38,512 nt of DNA from Methanoculleus chikugoensis (GCF_900095385.1 NZ_FMID01000064.1:1-38512), one strand, 5' to 3'. Positions 24,609 to 32,001 are shown, numbered from the stretch's first letter. Made by a program: numbers and translations. The notes: generated from the sequence alone by a model not told the origin.

Positions 24609-25069
24609 TCATCCCTCCTGAAGAGGTAGCTCGCGATTGCAAACGCCACAAAAAGGATGCTCGTCTCGACGACGGTATCGAAGCCCCGGGTGTTGTAGAG
24701 GATCTCATCGATGATGCCGCCGGGGTGGGCGACGATCGTCGTTCCCATATGGTGCGTGGTGTCGGCGAGCCACTGGCTGAACGGGGTGAGGTAGGTGGTC
24801 ACGTAGCCGGCGTAGGGGGAGTTCTCCAGGTACTGCGCCTTGATGGGGGTCGTCCCGAAGGGCACGCCGCCCCGGTCATAGGGGTCGAGGGTGCTTGCAG
24901 GGTTGAGGGTCTTCGGGTAGAGCTGGTCGTCGTGGTAGGCGATGAACGGCAGGGTGACGAGGCCGAGCACGGCGACGATGACCACGAGGAGCGCGTAGAG
25001 CGCGGTGAGGTTCTCGACCCTTGATATCGTCGCGGATATCCGGGTGATGAACGAGCGGTTCGGCGTCAT
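24605..25069 (-). CDS. ehaF: Eha subunit F (DUF2106-like membrane protein)
   Basis: 154 residues with an N-terminal helix, a central exposed domain ('ASTLDPYDRGGVPFGTTPIK') and a C-terminal helix. 'AHPGGIIDEILYNTRGFDTV' resembles the MbhE/MrpB-type 'R-G-x-D-T' segment of Mrp-like antiporter modules. By order it is EhaF. Both neighbours overlap by 4 bases. Confidence 0.78.
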   Translation of the reverse strand: MTPNRSFITRISATISRVENLTALYALLVVIVAVLGLVTLPFIAYHDDQLYPKTLNPASTLDPYDRGGVPFGTTPIKAQYLENSPYAGYVTTYLTPFSQWLADTTHHMGTTIVAHPGGIIDEILYNTRGFDTVVETSILFVAFAIASYLFRRDE

Positions 25070-25305
25070 TCTGCTGCCTCCCTGCGTTCGATGGCCCGGA
25101 CGAGGACGAAGGTCGAGATCGCCGTGACCCCGATGAACGTCAGCAGGGCGAGCATCTCATCGTAGGCGAGCATGATGAGGAGGAGGCCGAACGCGGGGAT
25201 CTCGAGGTTGATCAACCGTGAGAGATAGGTCTTCTCGCGCGGGAACCCGGCGGCGATCACCCCGATGATGAGGATGATGCAGCCGAGGATGAACTCAGGC
25301 GTCAC
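25066..25305 (-). CDS. ehaE: Eha subunit E (DUF2107-like)
   Basis: 79 residues with two or three helices. 'GFPREKTYLSRLINLEIPAF' followed by 'LLLIMLAYDEMLALLTFIG' resembles MrpC/NuoK-like small subunits. It overlaps ehaD by 11 bases and ehaF by 4. Confidence 0.75.
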   Translation of the reverse strand: MTPEFILGCIILIIGVIAAGFPREKTYLSRLINLEIPAFGLLLIMLAYDEMLALLTFIGVTAISTFVLVRAIERREAAE

Positions 25306-25540
25306 GGGTATCCCTCCTGCAGAGGGGCAGCACGATGATCGTGGTGATGGGGACGATCAGGCTGACGGCGATGAGGACGTCCAGGTAACCGCGGGCGGCG
25401 ATGAACGGCACGATGCCGCCGTAGACGATACCGAGGGCGATCAGCTTGTCGAAGCGGTCCCGCTGGAGGTAGGTGCCGAGAGCGCCGATGAGCGCCACGG
25501 CCGCGAAGAGGAGGACGAGAATCTCATCCACGCCGCTCAC
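25295..25540 (-). CDS. ehaD: Eha subunit D (DUF2108-like)
   Basis: 81 residues starting at a GTG. Helices are 'ILVLLFAAVALIGALGTYL' and 'LDVLIAVSLIVPITTIIVL', with 'QRDRFDKLIALGIVYGGIVP' between them, similar to MbhD/MrpB N-terminal segments. It overlaps ehaC by 17 bases and ehaE by 11. Confidence 0.75.
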   Translation of the reverse strand: MSGVDEILVLLFAAVALIGALGTYLQRDRFDKLIALGIVYGGIVPFIAARGYLDVLIAVSLIVPITTIIVLPLCRRDTRDA

Positions 25541-25766
25541 CCCCCGCGTAGGTGCTGGCGATGGCGTTCGCCTCGAGCGTCGAGCCGACGAAGTAGGCCG
25601 CGGCCGCGACGAGGGCGAGCGGGTGGCCGATCAGCAGGACGACTGCTCCCGCGACGGCGAAGTTCATGACGTTCACGTAGGGGAGTTTTCTCCCCGTGTT
25701 CTTCTCGACGGTGGCCCTGACGACGGCAAAGACCGCAATCGCGGCGACGATGTAGATCGCGATCAC
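25524..25766 (-). CDS. ehaC: Eha subunit C (DUF2109-like)
   Basis: 80 residues, two to three helices. 'RKLPYVNVMNFAVAGAVVLL' and 'AAAAYFVGSTLEANAIASTY' fit EhaC. Its start overlaps the ehaB stop by 4 bases. Confidence 0.76.
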   Translation of the reverse strand: MIAIYIVAAIAVFAVVRATVEKNTGRKLPYVNVMNFAVAGAVVLLIGHPLALVAAAAYFVGSTLEANAIASTYAGGERRG

Positions 25767-26248
25767 TCTCTCACCCTCCAGAGCCGTGCAAGGAGCCTGC
25801 TCGCGTGGGCGTGGGAGAGCCCCTGGATGGTGAGGATGGCGATCACCATCCCCGCGATGAAGTCCGTTGCGGCGAACCCGACCTGGGTGAAGCCGTAGAC
25901 GACGAACGTGGCGAGGACTGCGCCGGTGGTTCCGGCGTAGCCGGGGTCGTGGCAGATGCGGTTGCCGATGAAGACGAGCGCGGCCGCGACGAGACCGCCG
26001 GGGATGCCGGCGACGTAGACGCCGCAGGCGGCAAGGAGCGTCCCTGCCGAGGCGTCGGGGGAGCAGACGATGTTCCCCATCATGGTGCCGCCGCTAAGAG
26101 CCCCGCCGCCGGCCTCGATATCCCGCGCGATGGCCGACGCTCCGCTGACGCCCCCCGCCTCCGGCAACTTGAAGAGAATATCGACGGTTACGAAGAGTAT
26201 CCAGCTGACAGCGGCCGCCGCCAGGATGTGGAGGAGTTCACCCAGCAT
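25763..26248 (-). CDS. ehaB: Eha subunit B, first gene of the eha-fwd operon
   Basis: 161 residues from the ATG at 26248; a TTG at 26257 is also open, and neither has a clear Shine-Dalgarno. About 4-5 helices. 'GGALSGGTMMGNIVCSPDAS' and 'AGIPGGLVAAALVFIGNRI' are Gly-rich membrane segments. By size and place before ehaC it is EhaB. EhaA, which opens the operon in Methanobacteriales, is not seen here. A TATA-like box 35-40 bases upstream suggests a short-leader transcript. Confidence 0.75.
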   Translation of the reverse strand: MLGELLHILAAAAVSWILFVTVDILFKLPEAGGVSGASAIARDIEAGGGALSGGTMMGNIVCSPDASAGTLLAACGVYVAGIPGGLVAAALVFIGNRICHDPGYAGTTGAVLATFVVYGFTQVGFAATDFIAGMVIAILTIQGLSHAHASRLLARLWRVRE

Positions 26249-26277
26249 TTCGTTCAACTACTGGAGAATACGGTCAA

Positions 26278-26293
26278 TCAATTCAATAAATGT
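26278..26293 (-). promoter_or_regulatory. Promoter of the eha-fwd operon
   Basis: On the minus strand 'AACATTTATTGAATT' is a TATA-like box with an A-rich BRE-like element before it (AACAAAAC). Its spacing puts the transcript start near 26258, about 10 bases before the ehaB ATG. A second AT-rich stretch near 26371-26412 (ATTATATGG) could serve as an upstream alternative. Confidence 0.45.
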
Positions 26294-26535
26294 TTTGTTG
26301 TTACCATTCCGGGCGCGATTCGGCCGGAATGCATCGGTGGAGCATCCCGGAGATGCTGCCCCCCGGGTAATTTTGTATATGATGTAATCTATTCTCTAAA
26401 CCATATAATTATCCACGCCCGTTCCGGGGCCGTTACGCGCCGCAGATGCCGGGTCGCTGCCGGGAGCCAGCAGGATATGTCCGGGACGGCGATGGATGAA
26501 CGGCGGGATTCGGGGTGCCGGGAGGAGAGGGGAAC

Positions 26536-26548
26536 AAGTATAATGCTC
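26536..26548 (+). promoter_or_regulatory. TATA box of tRNA-Leu
   Basis: 'AAGTATAATG' about 28 bases before the mature tRNA 5' end, the normal archaeal spacing. Confidence 0.5.
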
Positions 26549-26569
26549 CGTGTGCCGACATATATGCAC

Positions 26570-26654
26570 GCGGGGGTTGCCGAGCCAGGTCAAAGGCGCT
26601 GGATTTAGGGTCCAGTCTCGCAGGAGTTCAAGGGTTCGAATCCCTTCCCCCGCA
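26570..26654 (+). tRNA. tRNA-Leu (anticodon TAG)
   Basis: 85 bases, class II tRNA. Acceptor GCGGGGG (26570-26576) pairs with CCCCCGC (26647-26653), with discriminator A. The anticodon stem CTGGA/TCCAG encloses the loop TTTAGGG with anticodon TAG. A long variable arm (CTCGCAGGAG region) and the T arm 'AGGGTTCGAATCCCT' follow. CCA is not encoded. The gene borders an accessory patch, as tRNA-Leu genes often do, but I see no repeat of its 3' end nearby. Confidence 0.96.
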
Positions 26655-26725
26655 TCCTGACTTCAAGTTAGAATCTCTTCTATCTGACATGGTTGTTGAG
26701 CGCATCCTTGGTAAGGACGCGGTCT

Positions 26726-26835
26726 TCACGCGTTGCCCCCTTCCACAACCGCGATCTCCTCCACCGTCAGCTCGTAGATCTCATACACCAGCCGATCGAT
26801 CTCCCGGTCGGTCGCGGCGGGCGACGCCAGCGAGA
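26726..26835 (-). pseudogene. C-terminal scrap of a DNA methylase/restriction enzyme
   Basis: The minus strand reads 'ATDREIDRLVYEIYELTVEE' followed by 'IAVVEGGNA' and a stop at 26726. This is the characteristic tail of type IIG/Eco57I-like and related modification enzymes. Nothing upstream in frame looks like the rest of the protein, and HepT ends at 26851, so only the tail remains. A second, independent copy of the same tail lies at 29357-29557. Confidence 0.6.
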
Positions 26836-26850
26836 TGCGAAACAGCGTAA

Positions 26851-27197
26851 CTAACGGTCGGCTTCGTTAAGAATCGACTGGATTTCCCGCTTGAGGAACG
26901 GGAGATCATCGCGCAGGGTCAGGAACACCGCTTCGTAATCCACGCCGAAGTAATGGTGGACGATCCTATCCCGCATCCCCGCAGCCTCCCTCCAGGGGAT
27001 CTCCGGGTGCTCAGCGCGTAACTCCAACGATACCATCTTTGCCGCCTCGCCGATGATGGTCAGCATACGCTCGATCCCGGCGCGTTCCAGCCGGCGGTTC
27101 CGGAGATCCTCTGCCGAACCGATGCCTTCGGAGAACTCCTCGATGCTAGAATGGCATCAAGGATGTGACGGAGATATGCGAGGTCCTCGGGCGTCAT
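26851..27197 (-). pseudogene. hepT: HepT-like HEPN toxin, frameshifted
   Basis: The ATG at 27197 gives 'MTPEDLAYLRHILDAI' in one frame. The rest ('IEEFSEGIGSAEDLRNRRLE', then 'MLTIIGEAAKMVS', then 'MRDRIVHHYFGVDYEAVF') is in another frame, with the break near 27146. The total of 347 bases is not a multiple of three. The catalytic R-x4-H-x-Y motif (RDRIVHHY) is intact in the downstream part. HepT toxins are RNases paired with MntA nucleotidyltransferase antitoxins. Either a real inactivating indel or a sequencing error explains the break. Confidence 0.78.
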
Positions 27198-27495
27198 AGA
27201 TCACCACGGCATCACGGTAGATTGCATCGGCAAGGTACGGGCTCACGGCGTTCTCGGTGACGAGGTCAACCTTCATGCACAGAGCACGGGCAAGCTCGTC
27301 CTCGATCCGGACAAGCTGAAAGAGGCTTTTTTTGCGGGAGAACCTGACCAGGATATCGATATCACTCGCCGGGTTGGCGGATCCCCGCGTATAGGAGCCG
27401 AAGATCGCGATCCACTCGGCATCGTTTCCGGTGAGTATCGCGACGATAGTCTCCCGCGCCGCCTTGGTTAATGTGCGTCCTGCCACTCTGCCCAC
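27157..27495 (-). CDS. mntA: MntA-like nucleotidyltransferase antitoxin (first pair)
   Basis: 112 residues from a GTG. The nucleotidyltransferase motif is 'GSYTRGSANPASDIDILV' (G-S-x10-D-x-D), followed by a third acidic residue in 'CMKVDLVTEN'. In the type VII system MntA adds AMP to the Tyr of HepT to silence it. The C-terminus overlaps the HepT reading frame by about 40 bases, more than usual. The partner HepT is frameshifted. Confidence 0.85.
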   Translation of the reverse strand: MGRVAGRTLTKAARETIVAILTGNDAEWIAIFGSYTRGSANPASDIDILVRFSRKKSLFQLVRIEDELARALCMKVDLVTENAVSPYLADAIYRDAVVIYDARGPRISPSHP

Positions 27496-27610
27496 CCGTA
27501 TCTATGCTGGTAAGTATGACGCTCACCCCGTATCGGTCTTTTGAGGGGCGAAGGGGTGCTCCGGAGGGGTGGCTTCTCCTGAAGGTGGGGGTAACCACGG
27601 CAAAGGGTGA

Positions 27611-27955
27611 TCAGGCGACCTCATCATCAAGCATCTGCCTGACTGCAACCTGGAGTTCCGGGATCTTGTTTCGAACGACGTCCCACACGATCTCGTTATG
27701 GATCCCAAAGTATGCGTGAATGAGGATGTCTCGCATTCCTGCAATCTTTCTCCACGAAAGATCGGCGTGTTCGCATTTCAGCGGTTCGGGGATGAGTTTC
27801 ACGGCCTCACCGATGACCATGAGGTTCCGGATCACGCCGTCCTGCACCAGATCATTTGCCAGGAACTCCTCGTAGTCCATTCCCCGGGTATACCGCTCGA
27901 TTCTCCCGATGGCCTCAAGGATATCCCGGAGATAGAGGTTATACTCCCGGGACAT
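27611..27955 (-). CDS. hepT: HepT-like HEPN toxin (second pair, intact)
   Basis: 114 residues from the ATG at 27955, with GGAG 8 bases upstream; a GTG at 27964 is possible. 'MSREYNLYLRDILEAIGRIE' and 'GEAVKLIPEPLKCEHADLSW' are typical. The R-x4-H-x-Y active-site motif is present as RDILIHAY, and the Tyr is the expected AMPylation target. It overlaps the end of its MntA gene by 17 bases. It is a predicted RNase toxin kept inactive by MntA. Confidence 0.9.
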   Translation of the reverse strand: MSREYNLYLRDILEAIGRIERYTRGMDYEEFLANDLVQDGVIRNLMVIGEAVKLIPEPLKCEHADLSWRKIAGMRDILIHAYFGIHNEIVWDVVRNKIPELQVAVRQMLDDEVA

Positions 27956-28241
27956 ACCGAACACTCCGGAGGATATGCGGTGCGAGAGCCGGTTTTATGG
28001 CGTCGCGATCGACGAGGTCGACTCTCCTTCCGAAGAGGTCTTCGAGGAAGAACTTGAGGTCCATGTAGGTGTCAAAGGAACGGCCCCCTTCCTCGAACTC
28101 GATGAGGATATCGATATCGCTCTCTTCGCGCTCTTCGCCCCGGGCAAACGACCCGAAGACCCCGATCCGCCTGACGCCAAGGCTCCTGATCCGTTCGCGG
28201 TGTTCCGCCAGCGCACCGAGGATACCGTCAGCCGTAAGCAT
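27939..28241 (-). CDS. mntA: MntA-like nucleotidyltransferase antitoxin (second pair)
   Basis: 100 residues from the ATG at 28241 with AGGAG about 11 bases upstream; the open frame extends further but without support. 'GVFGSFARGEEREESDIDIL' carries G-S-x10-D-x-D, and 'FGRRVDLVDRDAIKP' the third acidic residue. It is the antitoxin of the intact HepT that follows. Sequence identity to the first MntA seems modest, so the two pairs look like separate arrivals and not a fresh duplication. Confidence 0.9.
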   Translation of the reverse strand: MLTADGILGALAEHRERIRSLGVRRIGVFGSFARGEEREESDIDILIEFEEGGRSFDTYMDLKFFLEDLFGRRVDLVDRDAIKPALAPHILRSVRYVPGV

Positions 28242-28355
28242 ACCGTATCGTACTCCTGTTACCCGCCCATCCGGATAACGCTTTTCCCCTGGGTTGCCGG
28301 CTGCAGGGTTGTCCCGGCAGACATTCACCATCCCGGTAGCGACGTTTCTCCCGGC

Positions 28356-28565
28356 ATGCTCCCCTCACGGCTCACCGTCGAACCGGTAAAACTGTCCATA
28401 TGCGGAGCGGTGATCAACCTCAAGGAGGCCACGGAGCTGTATCCAGGAGAAGCCCCACACCTCTGGCATGAAGCGTGTGCACCCGTCACCAGATGCACCG
28501 ACTTCCTGCTGGAAGTTGGGAGAGGGCCGTTCATTACGACGTTTGAGGTGTCCGAGGATGCCTGA
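28356..28565 (+). CDS. Hypothetical 69-residue protein or fragment
   Basis: From an ATG at 28356 the product has protein-like composition: 'LSICGAVINLKEATELYPGE', then 'LWHEACAPVTRCTDFLLEVG' and 'GPFITTFEVSEDA'. No family is recognised. It stands alone between a toxin-antitoxin pair and an HNH gene on the opposite strand, so it may be the tail of a lost gene. No clear ribosome site is visible. Confidence 0.35.
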   Translation: MLPSRLTVEPVKLSICGAVINLKEATELYPGEAPHLWHEACAPVTRCTDFLLEVGRGPFITTFEVSEDA

Positions 28566-28613
28566 GCAAACCGACCGATTGTCGACGGGACAAATGGGAG
28601 TTCATGCAAGCAT

Positions 28614-29360
28614 TTATTGACTGCTGTTGGACCCGATCATTTCTTTTACCTCGTCGATCGTGAGGGGCTCTCTCTTACTATGGATTACGAGATGGCAGTT
28701 CGGGCATACAGGGCGTAGATCTCGTATAGGGTCGATCTTGTACTCCCGTCGTATTTCAGAGAGAGGTATGAGATGGTGCACGTGGATTTTATTCTGCCCT
28801 ATCGGCCCGTATACCCTCTCAAAATCAAAACCACAAACAGCACATCGATAGCCATAGTGTTCTATACATTTGGTTCGTGCCTTCCCGTCCCGCTCGTAAC
28901 GATTTACAACAATTTTACTCACGGCACCTTCGAAAAGATCGGTGCTATCCTGAACGGTCATCTCTCCTGGATAAACGATTTCTGAGTCGTCCTGACCGAA
29001 AATTCGTTTATACGCCTCCGCAAGTTCAGGTCGCATGATCCAGGAGCCCGTGCCGTTCCTTTTATCGTAGCCCCAAAAGGGGACATGCCACCACCGGATC
29101 GATCCATCTTCTCTTATAGGAGGCGGGACTCCTGTTCTGGCAATCACACGTTTGCTGAATCGAGGGATTTGTGAGTTCAGCGCCACGTGATGGGAGAGGT
29201 TTAGTTTTAGCGCAATCTCTTTTGCATGCATCTCGTGATTTCTGCTCTCATATATGAGTTTGAGAACTTCCAGATCCTCTTTCCGGGTGACTTCGCTATC
29301 TGTGAGCAACTCAGCCCATACTTCGGCGCTTATCTCAATCGGATCATCATAAAATCTCAT
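28614..29360 (-). CDS. HNH endonuclease
   Basis: 248 residues. The C-terminal third is an HNH domain: 'CIEHYGYRCAVCGFDFERVY', then 'NKIHVHHLIPLSEI' (catalytic His pair) and 'DLRPVCPNCHLVIHS' (Asn/His and zinc Cys). The two C-x2-C pairs bind a structural zinc. The N-terminal 150 residues hold a basic, possibly DNA-reading region ('IYESRNHEMHAKEIALKLNL', 'WWHVPFWGYDKRNGTGSW'). Such proteins are often restriction enzymes against modified or foreign DNA. Its start overlaps the stop of a methylase-tail fragment (ATGA). Lower GC than its neighbours suggests transfer. Confidence 0.88.
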   Translation of the reverse strand: MRFYDDPIEISAEVWAELLTDSEVTRKEDLEVLKLIYESRNHEMHAKEIALKLNLSHHVALNSQIPRFSKRVIARTGVPPPIREDGSIRWWHVPFWGYDKRNGTGSWIMRPELAEAYKRIFGQDDSEIVYPGEMTVQDSTDLFEGAVSKIVVNRYERDGKARTKCIEHYGYRCAVCGFDFERVYGPIGQNKIHVHHLIPLSEIRREYKIDPIRDLRPVCPNCHLVIHSKREPLTIDEVKEMIGSNSSQ

Positions 29361-29557
29361 ACAACCCTCCCCACAATCGCCACTTCATCCTCCGTCAGCC
29401 CATACAACTCATACACCAGCCGATCGATCTGCCGGTCGGTCGCGTCGATCATCCCGGCGAGCACCTCCTTCTCATGCGGAGCCTTCGCCGCCGCAAGGCG
29501 CCTGTTCAGGTCGAGCATCTGCTCAACGAGGGCGACCATGCGGTCGTCGGCGGGCAT
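29357..29557 (-). pseudogene. C-terminal fragment of a restriction-modification methylase
   Basis: 66 residues from an ATG: 'MVALVEQMLDLNRRLAAAKA', then 'DATDRQIDRLVYELYGLTED' and 'EVAIVGRVV'. This is the coiled-coil tail of type IIG/Eco57I-like and some type I enzymes. The body of the enzyme is absent: upstream is non-coding sequence and the PAS gene. It may still be translated, since its stop overlaps the HNH start by 4 bases, and could keep expression of the HNH gene. Confidence 0.6.
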
Positions 29558-29739
29558 GGCGATCAATGGAATATAGAAAAGAGGCAGCCATTAGGGTTTC
29601 CATTTATTCATGCGGCTCACCGGCCGCCTGGAGAGAAAACATCGCGGCCCGCACGGGCAGGAAGAGCGGAACCTTGTGGGTCGTCGTCCGGCTGAAACAT
29701 ATCGCAACGGCCGGGGGCCCGGGAAGCATACCCTCCCCC

Positions 29740-32001
29740 TCACGCCAGTTCATGCCGCCGCAGAAACTCCCGGACCTGCCTCGACTCGATCCAGCCCCGG
29801 TCAAGGGCCGTGATGTAGCCGTTGATCCGGTCGACCTGCTCCCGGATCCTCCCCGTAGCCCCCCCATCATCGATCAGCTCGGTCATGCCCAGGATCACCT
29901 GGAGCGGCTGGCGGATATGGTCGCCGAGGATCGCGAACTGCTCGATGTTCCGCTCGATCTGTTCGAACGCGCGCTGCCGGAGGCGCTCGTTCTGCTTCCG
30001 GTCGGTGATGTCCCTGCCGACCACGTGAACCCCGATCACCGAGAGGTCGCGGATGATCGGCGACTCGTTCAGTTCGAGGTGGGTCACCGACCCGTCTTTG
30101 CGGCGGAACTCGATCTCGAGCCCTTCGACCGGCTCGCCACAGGAGATCTTCGCTCGCCCCTCCTCCCAGGCGGGGAGCGACGAGGGGACGACGAAGTCCC
30201 GGCACCTCCTGCCGACGATCTCATCGGGAGCGTAGCCGAGGATGCGGGTCACCGCCGGGGAGATGTAGGCGATCCCGCCCTCGTGGTAGCAGGTGTAGAT
30301 CATGTCGAAACTCTGCTGCATGATCTCCCGGAACTGTGACTCGCTCTTCTCGAGGGAGTCCCACGCCTGGAACCGCTCCATCATACTTCCGAGCCGCCTG
30401 GCGACGGTATCGAGCAGCGCCCGCTCTTCGGCAAGGAACGGCCCTTCGTCCCTCTCCGGCCTCTCGTGGAGGTAACAGATCTCCACCATCCCGACCGTCT
30501 CCCCGAGGACGACGATAGGTGATGCCTGCCGCCAGGGCGTCTCCGTGAAGCGTTCCGTTGCAAACCGACGCCCGTGCACCGTGATCCTTGCAACGGTATC
30601 CTCCGGATACTGCCAGCCGGTGGAGAGAACCCGGATGATTTCATGGAAGACCTCATCGAGTGAGGTCTCCGATCGCCGTTCGATGATCCGCGATATCTCG
30701 TACAGGATCGAGAGTTCCTTCACCCGCTCGTTCAGGTCGTGCGTCCTCTTCCGCAGGGCGTCCTCCCCCCGCTTCTTCCCGGTGACGTCCCGCGCAATCG
30801 CCGCAACCCGGATGACGTCGCCCCGCTCGTCGGCGGCCGGGTAGAGGACGACGTCGTACAGCCGGCCTCCCCATGCATCCTCGAACCGTGCAGGTCGGCC
30901 CGACGCGACGACCTCCTTGAGGCGTGCCGCGTACGCCGCCGCCTCATCCGGCGGGAAGAGCTGGAATATGTTCCGGCCGATGAGATCCTCCCGGCTGCGC
31001 GCAAATCGCCGTGTCGTCGTCTCGTTGATCTCGATGAGCCGGCCATCCCTGTCGAGGAGAGCGATGATCTCGCTCGGGGCGTTCAGGAGCGCCCGGGCCG
31101 TCGCCTCGCTCTCCCGGAGTTCGTCCTCGGCACGCCTCCGGTCGGTGACGTCGTAGAGCTGCTCGACGATGAACGCCACCTCGCCCTTCTCGTCGAGGAT
31201 CGGGCTTGAGCGGCACTCCAGGTACCGCCCGAGTTCGGGCACGAACTTCTCCACGACCTCCCGCTTCTTGCTCGCGACCGCAAGCTCCGTCGCGCAGACC
31301 GAACAGGGCGCTGCTCTCCCGATGAGGTTGTAGCACTTCCACCCCTCCACCTCCTCCGGCGTCATCCCGAGCATCTCGTAGCCGGCGCGGTTGTAGCGCA
31401 GGATCGTCCTGTCCGGGAGCTGGATGCCGACGATGTCGCCGAGGTTCTCAAAGAGCCCCTCGAGCAGGGTGTTCGCCTCCGCGAGGCGGCGGCGTGTCCG
31501 CTCTTCTCCGGTGACGTCCTGCCAGGTGACGGCAGCGCCCGAGACGGCCCCGTCCGTGACAACCGGCGAGGCGGATACGACGACGTGAAGATCCTCGCCG
31601 CCGGGGTCGTGAACGGTGTACCGGCAGGAGGAAAGCCTCTCTCCCCTGAGCGCCCGGTACCCGGGGAGGTCGCCGGGCGGAACCGGTTCGCCGCCGGGGT
31701 ACCTGAGCGACACGTCCTGCCTCCCGAGAAGCGCCCGGGCAATCCGATCCTCCTCGCCCGGGCCCGCCGTGATCACCCCGCCGTCGGCGTCGTAGACGAA
31801 CCCCTGCCTGCCGACGGCGGCAAGAAGTGCGTCGCGCTCCAGTTCTGCGCGGGCGGCACGGGCGGCAAGGTCGCGGTTTTCATCGAGCAGGGCCTCGATC
31901 CCCGCCGCCAGCCTCTCCCGCGACCGGCAATCGAGGGCTGGAGCGGCATCCTGCAGTATCTCCAGAAGGTCCGCCGGTAATACGTCTTGCAGGTTCTCCA
32001 T
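29740..32001 (-). CDS. Multi-PAS sensor protein with a DHp-like tail but no ATPase domain
   Basis: 753 residues, no membrane helix. Rough order: coiled N-terminus (1-65), PAS (66-175, ends 'VTWQDVTGEERT'), PAS (180-295, with 'CSVCATEL' and 'LYDVTDRRRAEDEL'), PAS (298-415, 'IARDVTGKKRGEDAL'), GAF-like (430-560, 'LYEISRIIERRSETSLDEVF'), PAS (575-690, 'VVGRDITDRKQNERL'), then a helical tail 'IEQFAILGDHIRQPLQVILG'. The tail resembles a histidine-kinase DHp helix with His in D-H-I-R-Q-P, but the HATPase domain is missing. It could be phosphorylated in trans or be a kinase-like scaffold. It starts with ATG preceded by GGTGA. Confidence 0.88.
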   Translation of the reverse strand: MENLQDVLPADLLEILQDAAPALDCRSRERLAAGIEALLDENRDLAARAARAELERDALLAAVGRQGFVYDADGGVITAGPGEEDRIARALLGRQDVSLRYPGGEPVPPGDLPGYRALRGERLSSCRYTVHDPGGEDLHVVVSASPVVTDGAVSGAAVTWQDVTGEERTRRRLAEANTLLEGLFENLGDIVGIQLPDRTILRYNRAGYEMLGMTPEEVEGWKCYNLIGRAAPCSVCATELAVASKKREVVEKFVPELGRYLECRSSPILDEKGEVAFIVEQLYDVTDRRRAEDELRESEATARALLNAPSEIIALLDRDGRLIEINETTTRRFARSREDLIGRNIFQLFPPDEAAAYAARLKEVVASGRPARFEDAWGGRLYDVVLYPAADERGDVIRVAAIARDVTGKKRGEDALRKRTHDLNERVKELSILYEISRIIERRSETSLDEVFHEIIRVLSTGWQYPEDTVARITVHGRRFATERFTETPWRQASPIVVLGETVGMVEICYLHERPERDEGPFLAEERALLDTVARRLGSMMERFQAWDSLEKSESQFREIMQQSFDMIYTCYHEGGIAYISPAVTRILGYAPDEIVGRRCRDFVVPSSLPAWEEGRAKISCGEPVEGLEIEFRRKDGSVTHLELNESPIIRDLSVIGVHVVGRDITDRKQNERLRQRAFEQIERNIEQFAILGDHIRQPLQVILGMTELIDDGGATGRIREQVDRINGYITALDRGWIESRQVREFLRRHELA

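Larger units (their letters stand above)
26258..26569. other. Intergenic region between the eha operon and tRNA-Leu
   Basis: It contains the eha promoter, an AT-rich belt (26369-26412) and the tRNA promoter. I find no ehaA-like or other small membrane gene on the minus strand, and no protein-like frame on the plus strand. Confidence 0.6.

Noticed and set aside
26570-26654. tRNA-Leu 3' end as an integration site (att) for the island
   Set aside because: I see no direct repeat of the tRNA 3' end downstream and no integrase gene, so integration at this tRNA is not supported.
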